The notes under the pieces are model-generated. The model had not been told where the DNA came from and did no database searches. It saw nothing but the letters and a program-made list of their open reading frames with translations. Position numbers and translations under genes: made by a program. This document shows positions 7,199-15,621 of a DNA stretch of 64,000 bases, piece after piece. Origin of the DNA: Bradyrhizobium mercantei (GTDB lineage Bacteria; Pseudomonadota; Alphaproteobacteria; Rhizobiales; Xanthobacteraceae). The stretch spans positions 1,444,891 to 1,508,890 of the forward strand of contig NZ_MKFI01000001.1 of the NCBI RefSeq assembly GCF_001982635.1. The letters are read 5' to 3'. Numbering within the stretch: position 1 is the first letter of the stretch; each line of letters opens with the position of its first letter.

Positions 7199-8332
7199 TC
7201 AGTAGCGGTAGGGGTCGATATCGAGCAGCGGGAATGCGCTGAACACGCTCGGCAGGTTGGTCGGCATCGCCGGATGCAGATAGGACTTGTCCAGTTCGGC
7301 GAAGCTGGTGACACCGAGCAGCCCGAGGCAGCGGATCACCTCATCCTCCAGCAATTCAAGCATCCGGACGATGCCTGCCTCGCCGGCCGCAGCGAGCGCC
7401 CAGCATTGCAGACGGCCGATCCCGACAAGGTCGGCCCCCGAGACGATCGCCTTCACGATGTCCGTGCCGCGGCAGATCGAGCCGTCGACCATGATCTTGG
7501 CACGGCCGGCGACGGCCTGAACGATCTCGGGCAGGACATGCATGGAGCCGCGGCCGTGGTCGAGCTGCCGTCCGCCATGATTTGAAACATAGATCCAGTC
7601 GACCCCGTGATCGAGGGCGATTTTGGCGTCTTCGGCGGTAGCGATGCCCTTGAGAATGAGCGGAATCTTGAACTTGTCCTTGATCAACTTCACCGTTCGC
7701 CATTCCAGCCCCTTCTGGAAATCGCCGCCGGTGGCGCGGATGCGGCTTTCGCGGACATAGCGCTTGGCGATGTCGCGCTCACGCCGGCTGTAGTGGGCGG
7801 TGTCCACGGTGAGGCAGAACGCGGCGTAACCGTTGTCGATGCTGCGGCTGACCACATCCTCGACGAAAGCATCGTCGCCCCGCACATAGAGCTGGAAGAT
7901 GCGCAAGGCGTCAGGCGCAGCCTTGGCGGTGTTCTCCAGTCCAGGCTCGGACACCGAGCTCAGCATATGGGCCGCACCGAACGTCCCCGCTCCGCGCGCG
8001 ACGGCCGCACCCGCATCCGGATCGAAGATCTCGAGCGCGCCAACCGGCGCGATCATCACGGGAAGCCGCAGCTTGCGCCCGAAAACCGTGGTGGAAGAAT
8101 CGACGTTGATGACGTTGCGCAGGACGCGCGGCCGGAACGCGATCTCGTCGAGCGCCATTCTGTTGCGGCGCATCGTGGTCTCGGTCTCTGAGGCGCCGAC
8201 GATGTAATCCCAGGCGTTCTGGTTCAGCTTGGCGCGGGCCTTTTGCGCGAATTCGTGCAGGTTCTGGAATTCCTCGCCGCTGGCGCCGAGCTCGACATTG
8301 CGCGTCTGCCGAATGGGGGTCCCGTCATTCAT
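7199..8332 (-). CDS. FMN-dependent alpha-hydroxy-acid dehydrogenase/oxidase
   Basis: The 377-residue protein is a TIM-barrel flavoenzyme of the lactate dehydrogenase/glycolate oxidase family. The FMN-site strand PVMIAPVGAL is near residue 91. The active-site signature SNHGGRQLD (250-258) supplies the catalytic His252 and substrate-binding Arg255. The phosphate-binding region MVDGSICRGTDIVKA follows. Family members oxidise L-lactate, glycolate, mandelate or similar acids, passing electrons to oxygen or quinone. GGGAGAAG precedes the ATG. It stands alone between a small gene and a GlxA-type regulator, so the substrate is open. Confidence 0.88.
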   Translation of the reverse strand: MNDGTPIRQTRNVELGASGEEFQNLHEFAQKARAKLNQNAWDYIVGASETETTMRRNRMALDEIAFRPRVLRNVINVDSSTTVFGRKLRLPVMIAPVGALEIFDPDAGAAVARGAGTFGAAHMLSSVSEPGLENTAKAAPDALRIFQLYVRGDDAFVEDVVSRSIDNGYAAFCLTVDTAHYSRRERDIAKRYVRESRIRATGGDFQKGLEWRTVKLIKDKFKIPLILKGIATAEDAKIALDHGVDWIYVSNHGGRQLDHGRGSMHVLPEIVQAVAGRAKIMVDGSICRGTDIVKAIVSGADLVGIGRLQCWALAAAGEAGIVRMLELLEDEVIRCLGLLGVTSFAELDKSYLHPAMPTNLPSVFSAFPLLDIDPYRY

Positions 8333-8497
8333 GGTGTTTCTTCTCCCGATTTGGCCGGCACATTAGCCGCAGACAAACCGGAAAAGCTACCACCTTAACC
8401 CACGAATCCGGCCAGCGAAGGCCAGCTATTCGCTTGTGAGATAGATCGGATCTCGACGCGAAACGGCTGCGTCCGAACCGATCGCGCCCGAGGCGTG

Positions 8498-9517
8498 CTA
8501 GCTGCCCGAGAATCGGTTTCTGTACTCGGTCGGCGATACGCCGAGGTGGCGAAGGAACGCCCGCCGCATGCGTTCGTCATCGCCGAACCCTGCGCGCTTG
8601 GCGACCTCGACCACGCCACCGATCTGCCGGCTTTCGAGCAGCAAGCGCGCGGTCTCCACACGGAGCGCCTCGACGCCGCTCGCGGGTGTCATGCCGGTGC
8701 GGCTGACATAGGTCCGGGCAAACGTGCGCGGCGTCATGCCGGCCCTCTCCGCGAGAGTCTCGACCTTGAGGTCTTCGGTGATGTTCTCGATGATCCAGGC
8801 ATGCAGCGCGCTGAAGCGTCCCTCGACGTCGGACGCCTGGGCCGCAAGGACGGTCGAGAACTGGCTCTGACCGCCAGGCCGCTTCAGAAACACCACAAGT
8901 CTGCGCGCGACATCAAGCGCGATGGTATGGCCGAAATCCTCCTCGATCATGGCGAGCGCGAGGTCGATGCCGGCGCTGACACCGGCCGACGACCAGACCC
9001 GTCCGTCCTTGACGAAGATGGCGTTGGGCTCGACGCGGATGTTTGGAAAGTTGTCCTGCAGGCGCGGACAGTAGCGCCAGTGCGTTGCAGCACGCTTGCC
9101 GTCCAAGATCCCGGTCCAGGCCAGCGCAAAAGCGCCGAGGCATACCGACGCGATACGGCGCGCCTTCGGCAATGCTTCCGCAATCCACCCCATCAATTTG
9201 GCGTCGTTCCGGATCTTCCAAATGCCGGGCCCGCCGGGGATGACAAGCGTGTCGACCTCGACGGGAGCAACACTGTCGATCGGCGCCGTGTCGATCATCA
9301 TGCCGACATCGGTCGGCACCAATCCGCCCGCGGTCGACAGATAGGATATCGAGTAGCCGGGCCCGGGCAGCTCGATCGCTTCCAGTTCAGCGAACACCTG
9401 CGCCGGCCCGGAAATATCGAGCAAGGTCACGCCCGGAAAGGCGACGATCGCGATCGATCGCATCGCTTTCTTGTCGCGCGGCTCAGGTCGGGGCGCTTTG
9501 GCAGTTTTCGAGGGCAT
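8498..9517 (-). CDS. GlxA family transcriptional regulator (DJ-1/PfpI + AraC domains)
   Basis: The 339-residue protein has an N-terminal DJ-1/PfpI-like amidotransferase fold (about 20-190), with IVAFPGVTLLDISGPAQVF at the start and SVCLGAFALA as the nucleophile-elbow region (cysteine present). A C-terminal AraC helix-turn-helix pair follows (about 240-335, LAERAGMTPRTFARTY and VAKRAGFGDDERMRRAF). The family senses small nitrogen compounds or metabolites. It is divergent from the four-gene operon that starts at 9581, with about 60 bases between starts, so it is the likely regulator of that operon. Confidence 0.9.
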   Translation of the reverse strand: MPSKTAKAPRPEPRDKKAMRSIAIVAFPGVTLLDISGPAQVFAELEAIELPGPGYSISYLSTAGGLVPTDVGMMIDTAPIDSVAPVEVDTLVIPGGPGIWKIRNDAKLMGWIAEALPKARRIASVCLGAFALAWTGILDGKRAATHWRYCPRLQDNFPNIRVEPNAIFVKDGRVWSSAGVSAGIDLALAMIEEDFGHTIALDVARRLVVFLKRPGGQSQFSTVLAAQASDVEGRFSALHAWIIENITEDLKVETLAERAGMTPRTFARTYVSRTGMTPASGVEALRVETARLLLESRQIGGVVEVAKRAGFGDDERMRRAFLRHLGVSPTEYRNRFSGS

Positions 9518-9580
9518 ATTGTCCTTTAAGCCATTCGAGGCTGCCCTGTATAGCTCGCGGTGGAATTCTGGAGTTCTGCC

Positions 9581-10294
9581 ATGTCGCGAAATCTGGGCAG
9601 CGGATACGAGGCGATCAAATCGCCTTGGGCGGATTACGCGGTCTACAGCCTACCCGACGCCTCCCGGATCGAAGCCTGCGACCGTCAGCCGCTGATGGAC
9701 GCCATGAACGGCATCATTGCCGTCAACTGGCAGGCCACCGAGCCGCACTGGACAGCGACCTCCTCGCCCTTCGACAAGAAGTACAGCCTGATCCTCGTCT
9801 ATGACGGCTCTGGCCTCGTGGCGTTCTCGGTCTACCGCATCCTGCAGATGTCGGCCGGACTTGGAATCTATCGAAGCGGCACTGAAGTACTCCCGGCACA
9901 CCAGGGCCGCGGCCTCTACGGCTTCTTCACATCGGAAGTGTTGAAATGTTCGGGTGCGACCGAGAGAGCCGACGGCAACGTGCTCTATGGCTGGCGAACC
10001 CGCAATCCGATCGTCTGGGCGGCGAACGCTAAGATTTGCGAAAAAGTGTCTCCATCATTGCTCGACGATGCACAGGATCTCGCTTTGCAGGCGGCCTGTG
10101 TCGAGATGTGTACCTCGCTCTATCCGGGCAAGCCTCTCGAACTGCCCGACATGATCATGCGTGGCGCTTACGGCCACATTAAGCACCATCGGCAGGCCTA
10201 TCATGGCACCGCGTCGCTGGTCGATGCCGCGATGTCGCGCAAGATTCCGAATTCAGCGGATGCCCTTTTCTCGGTCGGTTACGCGAGGGTTTGA
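9581..10294 (+). CDS. GNAT-fold acyltransferase-like protein, first gene of N-hydroxylase operon
   Basis: The 237-residue product contains a GNAT-type core: a strand LILVYDGSGLVAFSVYRI, then LPAHQGRGLYGFFTSEVL, which matches the acetyl-CoA-binding motif A (Q-G-R-G), then a late segment RTRNPIVWAANAKI. Length is greater than a plain GNAT and no closer family is recognised. The ATG at 9581 follows TGGAG. Its stop overlaps the next start (TGATG), so it is coupled to the MFS gene. In this operon it could acylate or otherwise tailor the small molecule made by the N-hydroxylase-like enzyme; this is inference. Confidence 0.6.
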   Translation: MSRNLGSGYEAIKSPWADYAVYSLPDASRIEACDRQPLMDAMNGIIAVNWQATEPHWTATSSPFDKKYSLILVYDGSGLVAFSVYRILQMSAGLGIYRSGTEVLPAHQGRGLYGFFTSEVLKCSGATERADGNVLYGWRTRNPIVWAANAKICEKVSPSLLDDAQDLALQAACVEMCTSLYPGKPLELPDMIMRGAYGHIKHHRQAYHGTASLVDAAMSRKIPNSADALFSVGYARV

Positions 10295-11586
10295 TGTCGA
10301 TGCTCGGACAACAAGCGGTATACGCGCCGACGTCGCGCTTCACCGATCGCGCCTATCTGGCCTGGACCGCAGTGGCGATCGCCTACGCCATAGCCTTCCT
10401 GCAGCGCGTGTCGCCGCAATCGGTGAGCCTCAGCTTCATGCACGACTTCAACACCGACGCGGCCGGTGTTGCGATGCTCGCCTCGAGCTACTTCTGGGGC
10501 TACACCCTGATGCAGATTCCGGCCGGCCTCCTGGTCGACCGTTTCGGCGTCAAGCGCGTCGTCCTCGTCAGCATGATCGCCTCGTCGCTCGGCAGCGCCG
10601 CGTTCGCCTTGGCGCCGAACCTGCTCAATGTCTTTGCAGCGCGCCTGATCGTTGCCTGCGGTGACGCGCTGGTCTTCACCGCCCTCCTGAAACTCGTTGC
10701 GCAGAGCTTCGCGGACGAGCGGTTCGGCATGATGTCGGGCATCTCGCAGGTCTCCGGCTATGTCGGAGGCGTGATCGCGACCACGCCGCTTGCCGCCGCG
10801 GTCTCGGGATTCGGCTGGCGGGCCTGCTTCCTGTTCATCGCCTGCATCGGCCTCGCCAACCTCGCCTTCGCCAAGCTCGCGCTCAAGCCCGATCCGGCCT
10901 CGCACAGCAACAAGACGCTGAAGGGTGTGGTGCTCGCTGCGCGGCAATCGCTGGCCCATGTCGCGAACTGGGGCTGCGCAATGACCTTTGCGTCGCACTT
11001 CGCGGTCGTGACGACGCTGTCAGGCGTCTGGGGCATTCCGATGGTCGCCCACCTCTTCAATATCTCACCGACAGCTGCCGGTACGCCCCTGCTTGCCTTC
11101 ATGATCGGCAATGCACTCGGCTCGATCTTCCTGGGTCACGCGGCCGATCATGCCGCAGCGGCGCTCGACCGCGCGTTGATCGGCATTTGCGTGTTGCGCA
11201 TGCTGCTGATCGCGCTGCTGCTGCCGCCGATCGCCCAGACGTTTGGTCTCGCCTACGTCACCGTCGTGTTCACGGCGCTGGGCCTCGTCGCCGGCGGCAC
11301 CGTCCCGCTGGTGCTGAAATGCGTCAAGAAACTCTACACCGCCGACCTTATCGGTGTCGGGGCTTCCGTGAACACCACGGCCGCCGGAATCTTCGCCGGC
11401 GTTTCGCAGCCCATCATTGGCTTCGCAATGCTCGCTGCAAGCCACGCTTCCGGGACCGATGCCGTGCACAACACGGCCGCGATCGGTGACGGCGGCTACA
11501 GCGCCTTGATTGTCATTCTGCTTCTCATGTCGCTGCCGGGCATCGCTGGACCGCTGCTGATGAGAAGCAAGTTGATAGCTCGTTAG
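10294..11586 (+). CDS. MFS transporter
   Basis: The 430-residue protein has about 12 hydrophobic helices. The loop between helices 2 and 3 carries the MFS motif (GLLVDRFGVKRVV, matching G-x-L-x-D-R-x-G-x-R/K). The N-terminal half (LASSYFWGYTLMQIPAGLL) is like the anion-cation symporter/sugar-acid branch. The start at 10294 overlaps the upstream stop by one base. Placed between an acyltransferase-like and an N-hydroxylase-like gene, it may export the product or import the substrate of the operon. Direction of transport cannot be read from sequence. Confidence 0.85.
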   Translation: MSMLGQQAVYAPTSRFTDRAYLAWTAVAIAYAIAFLQRVSPQSVSLSFMHDFNTDAAGVAMLASSYFWGYTLMQIPAGLLVDRFGVKRVVLVSMIASSLGSAAFALAPNLLNVFAARLIVACGDALVFTALLKLVAQSFADERFGMMSGISQVSGYVGGVIATTPLAAAVSGFGWRACFLFIACIGLANLAFAKLALKPDPASHSNKTLKGVVLAARQSLAHVANWGCAMTFASHFAVVTTLSGVWGIPMVAHLFNISPTAAGTPLLAFMIGNALGSIFLGHAADHAAAALDRALIGICVLRMLLIALLLPPIAQTFGLAYVTVVFTALGLVAGGTVPLVLKCVKKLYTADLIGVGASVNTTAAGIFAGVSQPIIGFAMLAASHASGTDAVHNTAAIGDGGYSALIVILLLMSLPGIAGPLLMRSKLIAR

Positions 11587-11611
11587 TGTCGTTATGAGTG
11601 TAGGGGGTGTT

Positions 11612-12367
11612 ATGGAGCGCTTGTTTTTGAGAAAAGGCGAAGTCGCGTCAAACTTTCCGGTCTCCAGCTGGCAAAGCGTGATGTTTTCCGAGTTCGAAGC
11701 GCAGATGAGCAGCGAGGCCAGGCCGTTTCCTTGCGTGTTCGGGGTGACCGGACATCGCCAGGACCAGCTCCGCTACCTCTTTCTCGATCCCTATGATGTC
11801 GCGGTGCTCGGCGAACAGCTCGCACAATATGTCTCCGAGGCCCGCTCGTTCGGTCCCAATACATCGCTGATCGTGTTCACGCGGCCCCGCCCGGTGCAGA
11901 CGCTCGATGCCTATTATCGCAAGATGTGGCTGACGCTCGACCAGCTCGCGCGCCTGGACAAGAACCCGTGGCCTTCGGAGATTCCGGAGCAGATCGACCA
12001 CCCGATGTGGGAGTTCTCGTTCGCGGGCGAGCCGATCTTCGTGGTGTGCACGACACCCGCGCATGTGATGCGCCAAAGCCGCCGATCCAGTGCATTCATG
12101 CTCACCTTTCAGCCGCGCTGGGTGTTCGAGAAAATTCTCGGGACCGAAAAGGCGGCGAATGCCGCGTTCGCCGAGGTACGCAAGCGTCTGATCCCTTACG
12201 ACAGCGCGAGCCCCTCTCCGCTTCTTGGTCGCTACGGCGCAACCGACGGCCGCGAATACCTGCAGTACTTCCTGCACGACGACAACAATGCGAGCTCAGG
12301 CTGTCCTTTCGCCAAGCTCGCGCAGAACAAGGCGCCACCCATCGCGAACAAGGAACAGGCAGCATGA
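11612..12367 (+). CDS. YqcI/YcgG (GntA-type) family protein, putative N-hydroxylase
   Basis: The 251-residue protein fits the YqcI/YcgG family: an early ARPFPCVFGVTGHRQDQLRY (about 36-55), then SFGPNTSLIVFTRP, the middle DHPMWEFSFAGEPIFVV, and a C-terminal GCPFAKLA. One member, GntA from cyanobacteria, is a haem-dependent N-hydroxylase in guanitoxin synthesis; most of the family is uncharacterised. AGGGGGTG precedes the ATG at 11612 and is better than an in-frame ATG at 11594. The stop overlaps the cupin start. I infer an N-oxygenation role by homology; the substrate is unknown and it need not be guanitoxin-related. Confidence 0.75.
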   Translation: MERLFLRKGEVASNFPVSSWQSVMFSEFEAQMSSEARPFPCVFGVTGHRQDQLRYLFLDPYDVAVLGEQLAQYVSEARSFGPNTSLIVFTRPRPVQTLDAYYRKMWLTLDQLARLDKNPWPSEIPEQIDHPMWEFSFAGEPIFVVCTTPAHVMRQSRRSSAFMLTFQPRWVFEKILGTEKAANAAFAEVRKRLIPYDSASPSPLLGRYGATDGREYLQYFLHDDNNASSGCPFAKLAQNKAPPIANKEQAA

Positions 12368-12684
12368 CCCGGATCATCGCAAGCACGAAGACCGAATTTG
12401 CCATCGATCCGGAGATACTGAACCTGCTCCCGGCCCAGGGCTCCGTCGAGTTGCAGCATGATGCGGCCGGCAAGGTGCATCAGTTCCATACCCACCCCGT
12501 CGACGAAATCCTGATGATCATCAGCGGCAGGCTGAACTTCATCTGGGACGGCGGCGAGCGGGTGGTCGGCGCGGGCGACACCATCCTGCTGCCGGCCGGC
12601 ACCCGGCATCAATCCGAGGCGCTCGAGGGTGGTGCGATCTACGTGATCGCGACGCAGCCGCCCGCCAAGCCGATGAACAACTGA
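12364..12684 (+). CDS. Small single-domain cupin
   Basis: This 106-residue protein is a compact cupin with both motifs intact: H42-x-H44-xxx-E48 (QFHTHPVDEIL) and PAGTRH with His82, giving a full 3-His/1-Glu metal site. Its start overlaps the stop of the putative N-hydroxylase by ATGA. Cupins next to N-hydroxylases catalyse N-N bond formation or further oxidation in several natural-product pathways (for example the cupin half of hydrazine synthetases), so a metal-dependent step on the hydroxylated product is plausible. It ends the operon. Confidence 0.8.
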   Translation: MTRIIASTKTEFAIDPEILNLLPAQGSVELQHDAAGKVHQFHTHPVDEILMIISGRLNFIWDGGERVVGAGDTILLPAGTRHQSEALEGGAIYVIATQPPAKPMNN

Positions 12685-12707
12685 GATCAAGGGAAAACGC
12701 GAACACC

Positions 12708-12890
12708 TCAGGACAGTGAAGGATCGCGCGGCGGTTCAACCGCCAAACGTTCGACCAGCTCGATGACCTCGCAACGCTGGTCGGGCGCAAGCCGAAGGAA
12801 GGCCTTCAACAGTCGCAGGCTTTCCAGTGTTTCGCTCGATGGAGCTCCGAGCTTGTTCTGCAGCTCTGCAACATATGTGGGATTTTTCAT
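12708..12890 (-). CDS. Small helical hypothetical protein
   Basis: The 60-residue protein (MKNPTYVAELQNKLGAPSSE, then LRLLKAFLRLAPDQRCEVIE) is charged and mostly helical. The ribosome site AAGGTG precedes the ATG at 12890. It is divergent from the next small gene with 25 bases between starts, so the two share a promoter region. The segment LAPDQRCEVIELVERLA resembles the helix that ends many short regulator-like proteins, but no family is certain. Confidence 0.55.
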   Translation of the reverse strand: MKNPTYVAELQNKLGAPSSETLESLRLLKAFLRLAPDQRCEVIELVERLAVEPPRDPSLS

Positions 12891-12915
12891 CTCGCACCTT
12901 AAGTGAGGATTACGA

Positions 12916-13101
12916 ATGGCATACCCAGGTAAACGTGAAGGCTTGGCCCAGAAGGTCGACACCGCGGCGCAAGAGGCCGAACGCCTCGGCCTGACCACGG
13001 CAACCCTGATACTCCGGATGGCCCGCCTCGAGATTGATCGCGCGGAGCCCGAGGAAGTTGAAAGTATGCCAAGGAACAACTTGCGCAGCAAGCCGAACTG
13101 A
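12916..13101 (+). CDS. Small hypothetical protein
   Basis: A 61-residue protein beginning MAYPGKREGLAQKVDTAAQE with a likely helix (RLGLTTATLILRMARLEI) and a basic C-terminus. GTGAGG lies before the ATG at 12916. It is paired head-to-head with the 60-residue gene. No family is recognised; the two may form a small regulatory or toxin-antitoxin-like pair, but divergent orientation argues against a classical toxin-antitoxin operon. Confidence 0.5.
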   Translation: MAYPGKREGLAQKVDTAAQEAERLGLTTATLILRMARLEIDRAEPEEVESMPRNNLRSKPN

Positions 13102-13181
13102 GTTCCGGAAACGGGCGAGTTCCAGCTTGAGGGCCGTCGGCGCGCGCCGAAGGCCGGACGGTGTCCGGACGACATCCTGCG

Positions 13182-13204
13182 AGGCGAGAGGCCTTCTCTC
13201 GCCT
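13182..13204. terminator. Stem-loop between convergent genes
   Basis: A perfect 9-bp stem (AGGCGAGAG with CTCTCGCCT, loop GCCTT) lies between two converging genes. No T-run follows directly, so it may act as a bidirectional pause or RNA-end stabiliser and not as a strong intrinsic terminator. Confidence 0.4.
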
Positions 13205-13254
13205 ACGCGCAGGTCGCTTTTCCGATATTTGATCTTCGCTGGCGGCTGATCGAG

Positions 13255-14514
13255 CTAGCCGGTGTTGCCGGCCTTGCCGAACGCACCAGCCTCCGTCAAC
13301 GCTGCGATGCGCCGGTCGTCGTAGCCAAGCGTCTTGCTCAACACGTCCCGCGTGTGCTGACCGAGCAGCGGAGCGGCAACAGGATCGACCGTCGGCGTCA
13401 GGCTCATATGGACCGGCGACTCGATGTTCGGAACCGAGCCGGCGGTCGGATGCGCGATTTTGCTCAGACGATGGCGATCGCGCACCTCGGGTGCGTTGAA
13501 CCCCTCCTCCACGGTCCGCAGATAGCCGACCGGAATATTGGCCTTCTTCATCTTCGCCATCCAGTGCTCGAGCGTATCGCTCGCAAACACGCTGGCGATG
13601 ATGCCGCGCAGCTTCTCCTTGTTGGCCGTCCGCGCCTTGCGGTGAGCAAACTCGGGGTCGGTGACGAGATCCGGACGCTCCAGCACGTCGGTGACAAGCC
13701 GGCGATAGAGCCGGTCGTTGGCACAGGCCATGTAGAGCGGTCCGTCGGACGCCCGGTAGACGCCGACGGTCGGTGAACCGTTCGGAGAGTTGCCGAAGCG
13801 ACCGGGATTGTTGCCGTTGATGAGATAAGCCATGCCGTAGAAGCCGGTCATCGACACCGCGGTGTCGATCAGCGCGACCTCGACCTGCTGGCCGCGACCG
13901 AGCCGATCACGCGCAATCAGCGCCAGCAGGATGGCGTTGCAGGCCGACATTCCCGTCGCCATGTCCACGATCGGAGGACCGGTGCGCACCGGCTCGCCAT
14001 CCGGAAAACCGTTGAGCGACATGAAACCGCTTTCGGCCTGCGTGATCGGGTCGAAGCCCGGGCGCAGCGCAAATTCGCCCTTGCGGCCGTAGGCGGAGAT
14101 TGAGCAATAAATCAGCCGCGGATTGGTCGGCGCCACCGACGCATAATCGAGACCGAATTTCTTCATCACGCCACCGGAGAAGTTCTCCACCACGACGTCG
14201 GCCTTGGCAATCAACGCGCGCGCGACTTCGAGCGCTGCCGGATTGTTGAAATCGAGCGCAATGCCGCGCTTGTTGCGATTGAGGCTCAGATACGCCGCGC
14301 TCTCCCCGCCGATTTCGGCGTGCTCATAGGCCCGCGTGTCATCACCACCGTCCGGATTCTCGATCTTGATGACCTCGGCCCCGAAGTCGGCCAGCGTCTG
14401 CGTGCAGGCCGGGCCGGCGACGACGCGGGTGAAGTCGACGACCAGCAGGCCATCGAGCGCCGTCGGAACTCCCTCCCCGCGCGGCGCGCGCTCCGGCAGT
14501 TCTGGTCTGGTCAT
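13255..14514 (-). CDS. CaiB/BaiF family CoA-transferase
   Basis: The 419-residue protein is a class III CoA-transferase. The N-terminal LLVVDFTRVVAGPACTQTLADF is followed by FGAEVIKIENPDGGDDTR. The catalytic Asp lies in PPIVDMATG (near residue 180), and the C-terminal part has VPVGYLRTVEE-like sequence (IPVGYLRTVEEGFNAPEV). The family moves CoA between carboxylic acids such as formate/oxalate, succinate/malate or carnitine. AGAGGAAG precedes the ATG. It has no obvious operon partner here, so donor and acceptor are unknown. Confidence 0.9.
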   Translation of the reverse strand: MTRPELPERAPRGEGVPTALDGLLVVDFTRVVAGPACTQTLADFGAEVIKIENPDGGDDTRAYEHAEIGGESAAYLSLNRNKRGIALDFNNPAALEVARALIAKADVVVENFSGGVMKKFGLDYASVAPTNPRLIYCSISAYGRKGEFALRPGFDPITQAESGFMSLNGFPDGEPVRTGPPIVDMATGMSACNAILLALIARDRLGRGQQVEVALIDTAVSMTGFYGMAYLINGNNPGRFGNSPNGSPTVGVYRASDGPLYMACANDRLYRRLVTDVLERPDLVTDPEFAHRKARTANKEKLRGIIASVFASDTLEHWMAKMKKANIPVGYLRTVEEGFNAPEVRDRHRLSKIAHPTAGSVPNIESPVHMSLTPTVDPVAAPLLGQHTRDVLSKTLGYDDRRIAALTEAGAFGKAGNTG

Positions 14515-14828
14515 GATCTGACGCTTCCTCTGTTATTTTATCAGGCGAAATACCGCGCCCTTTGGCAAGACCGGCGCTGCTCGCCTTTTAGCGGAAGCCC
14601 ATCACCAAAACCAAACCCGGATTTTGCAGGGCGGGACCTTCGTCTGACATGGCTGTCATCGGCCAGGACGGTCCCGCGGTGCGGGCAGCACCGGCATGGT
14701 CGGATTGTGCGAATGTCGAGGAAACCTGCCGGATAGCGATCTGTCGGGGGACCGCCCGGCGGAAGACACACATATTGACGGGTAGCGACGCCCGTCGCTA
14801 CCCGCCTTCATCATGGAGAGCAGTCGCG
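14515..14828. other. Intergenic stretch with one hairpin
   Basis: No gene is supported here. Apart from the hairpin at 14779-14804, which belongs to the leftward gene ending at 14829, nothing stands out. The 3' part is transcribed as the tail of that gene and the 5' part holds the promoter side of the CoA-transferase gene. Confidence 0.5.
14779..14804 (-). terminator. Strong hairpin after the GFA-family gene
   Basis: A perfect inverted repeat (CGGGTAGCGACG with CGTCGCTACCCG) begins about 24 bases past the stop of the leftward gene. There is no clear T-tract, so it is a probable transcript end or stabilising hairpin. Confidence 0.5.
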
Positions 14829-15251
14829 CTATTCAGCGATCACTTCACCGGAGCCGCCGAACTCGGCCGGAAAGTCCTTCAACTTCGGCAGGCCATCGCG
14901 TATCGGCAGCACCGCCTCGGAATAGTTGACGTGAACGCCAGGGCTGAACTTCAGCGTCGGGATCGTCGCCGTGAACACGTCGACGAGCCCAAGCGTCGGG
15001 TGGTTGGTCATCAAGTGGCCGCCGCACTTGGTGCAGTATTTGCGCTGGCTCATCGCGGTCTTTTCGAAGGTTTCGATATGATCGGCGCCCTTGGTGACCT
15101 CGACGGCCTCGGGCTTCCAGAGGCTGAACGCATTCACCGGACCGCCGGACCAGGAACGGCATGAACGGCAGTGGCAGTAGCCCATCGCCTCAGGTTCTCC
15201 CGTGACCTTGAGTTCGACAGCGCCGCAAAAGCAGTTTCCAGTGTGATTCAT
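14829..15251 (-). CDS. GFA family (glutathione-dependent formaldehyde-activating fold) protein
   Basis: The 140-residue protein has the GFA zinc fold: NCFCGAVELKV near the N-terminus, the CHCRSCRSWSGG site (about 27-38), and KYCTKCGGHLMTNH (about 70-84). These cysteines bind structural and catalytic zinc. The family includes Gfa (S-hydroxymethylglutathione synthase) and centromere protein V homologues; most bacterial copies have no proven substrate. A different, fuller Gfa lies in the XoxF cluster at 47750, so this copy probably does something else. AAGGAGA precedes the ATG. Confidence 0.88.
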   Translation of the reverse strand: MNHTGNCFCGAVELKVTGEPEAMGYCHCRSCRSWSGGPVNAFSLWKPEAVEVTKGADHIETFEKTAMSQRKYCTKCGGHLMTNHPTLGLVDVFTATIPTLKFSPGVHVNYSEAVLPIRDGLPKLKDFPAEFGGSGEVIAE

Positions 15252-15621
15252 CGGTCGATTCTCCTTGGGTGAATTTGATCGGACTCCGCGCCGGCATCGA
15301 CCCACGTTACTCGTGATGTTTGCGATGCTGGACAAGACGTAAACGGGCGTAGCCGCTGCGAACTCCCTTGTGGACGTACCAGACCATTCCCCGCGCAAGA
15401 GGCAATCACTGCACTCGAATGCAGGCAGGTCGTCGACACAAGCAAAGCTACATGAGAGTCCGCGCCGCTGTCGACCATCTTCGACACGGCCTGACCGGAC
15501 ACATCTGCCATCGCAGACAAGATGGAGCTCAGTGTGAGGCAATTGCACAGTGCCGCATGTGAAGATTGCCGGCGCGCCGGAAGCCTGCGCGGCGACCGGC
15601 ACGTCAGCACTTCACGCTAGA
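15252..15621. other. Intergenic region without a supported gene
   Basis: About 370 bases between two leftward genes. Short frames exist on both strands but none has a ribosome site or protein-like composition. The right part should hold the promoter of the GFA-family gene. Confidence 0.45.

Noticed and set aside
14829..15251. A second Gfa for the formaldehyde pathway
   Set aside because: It has the GFA fold, but it is short, far from the C1 genes and lacks the full Gfa pattern. It is annotated only as a GFA-family protein.
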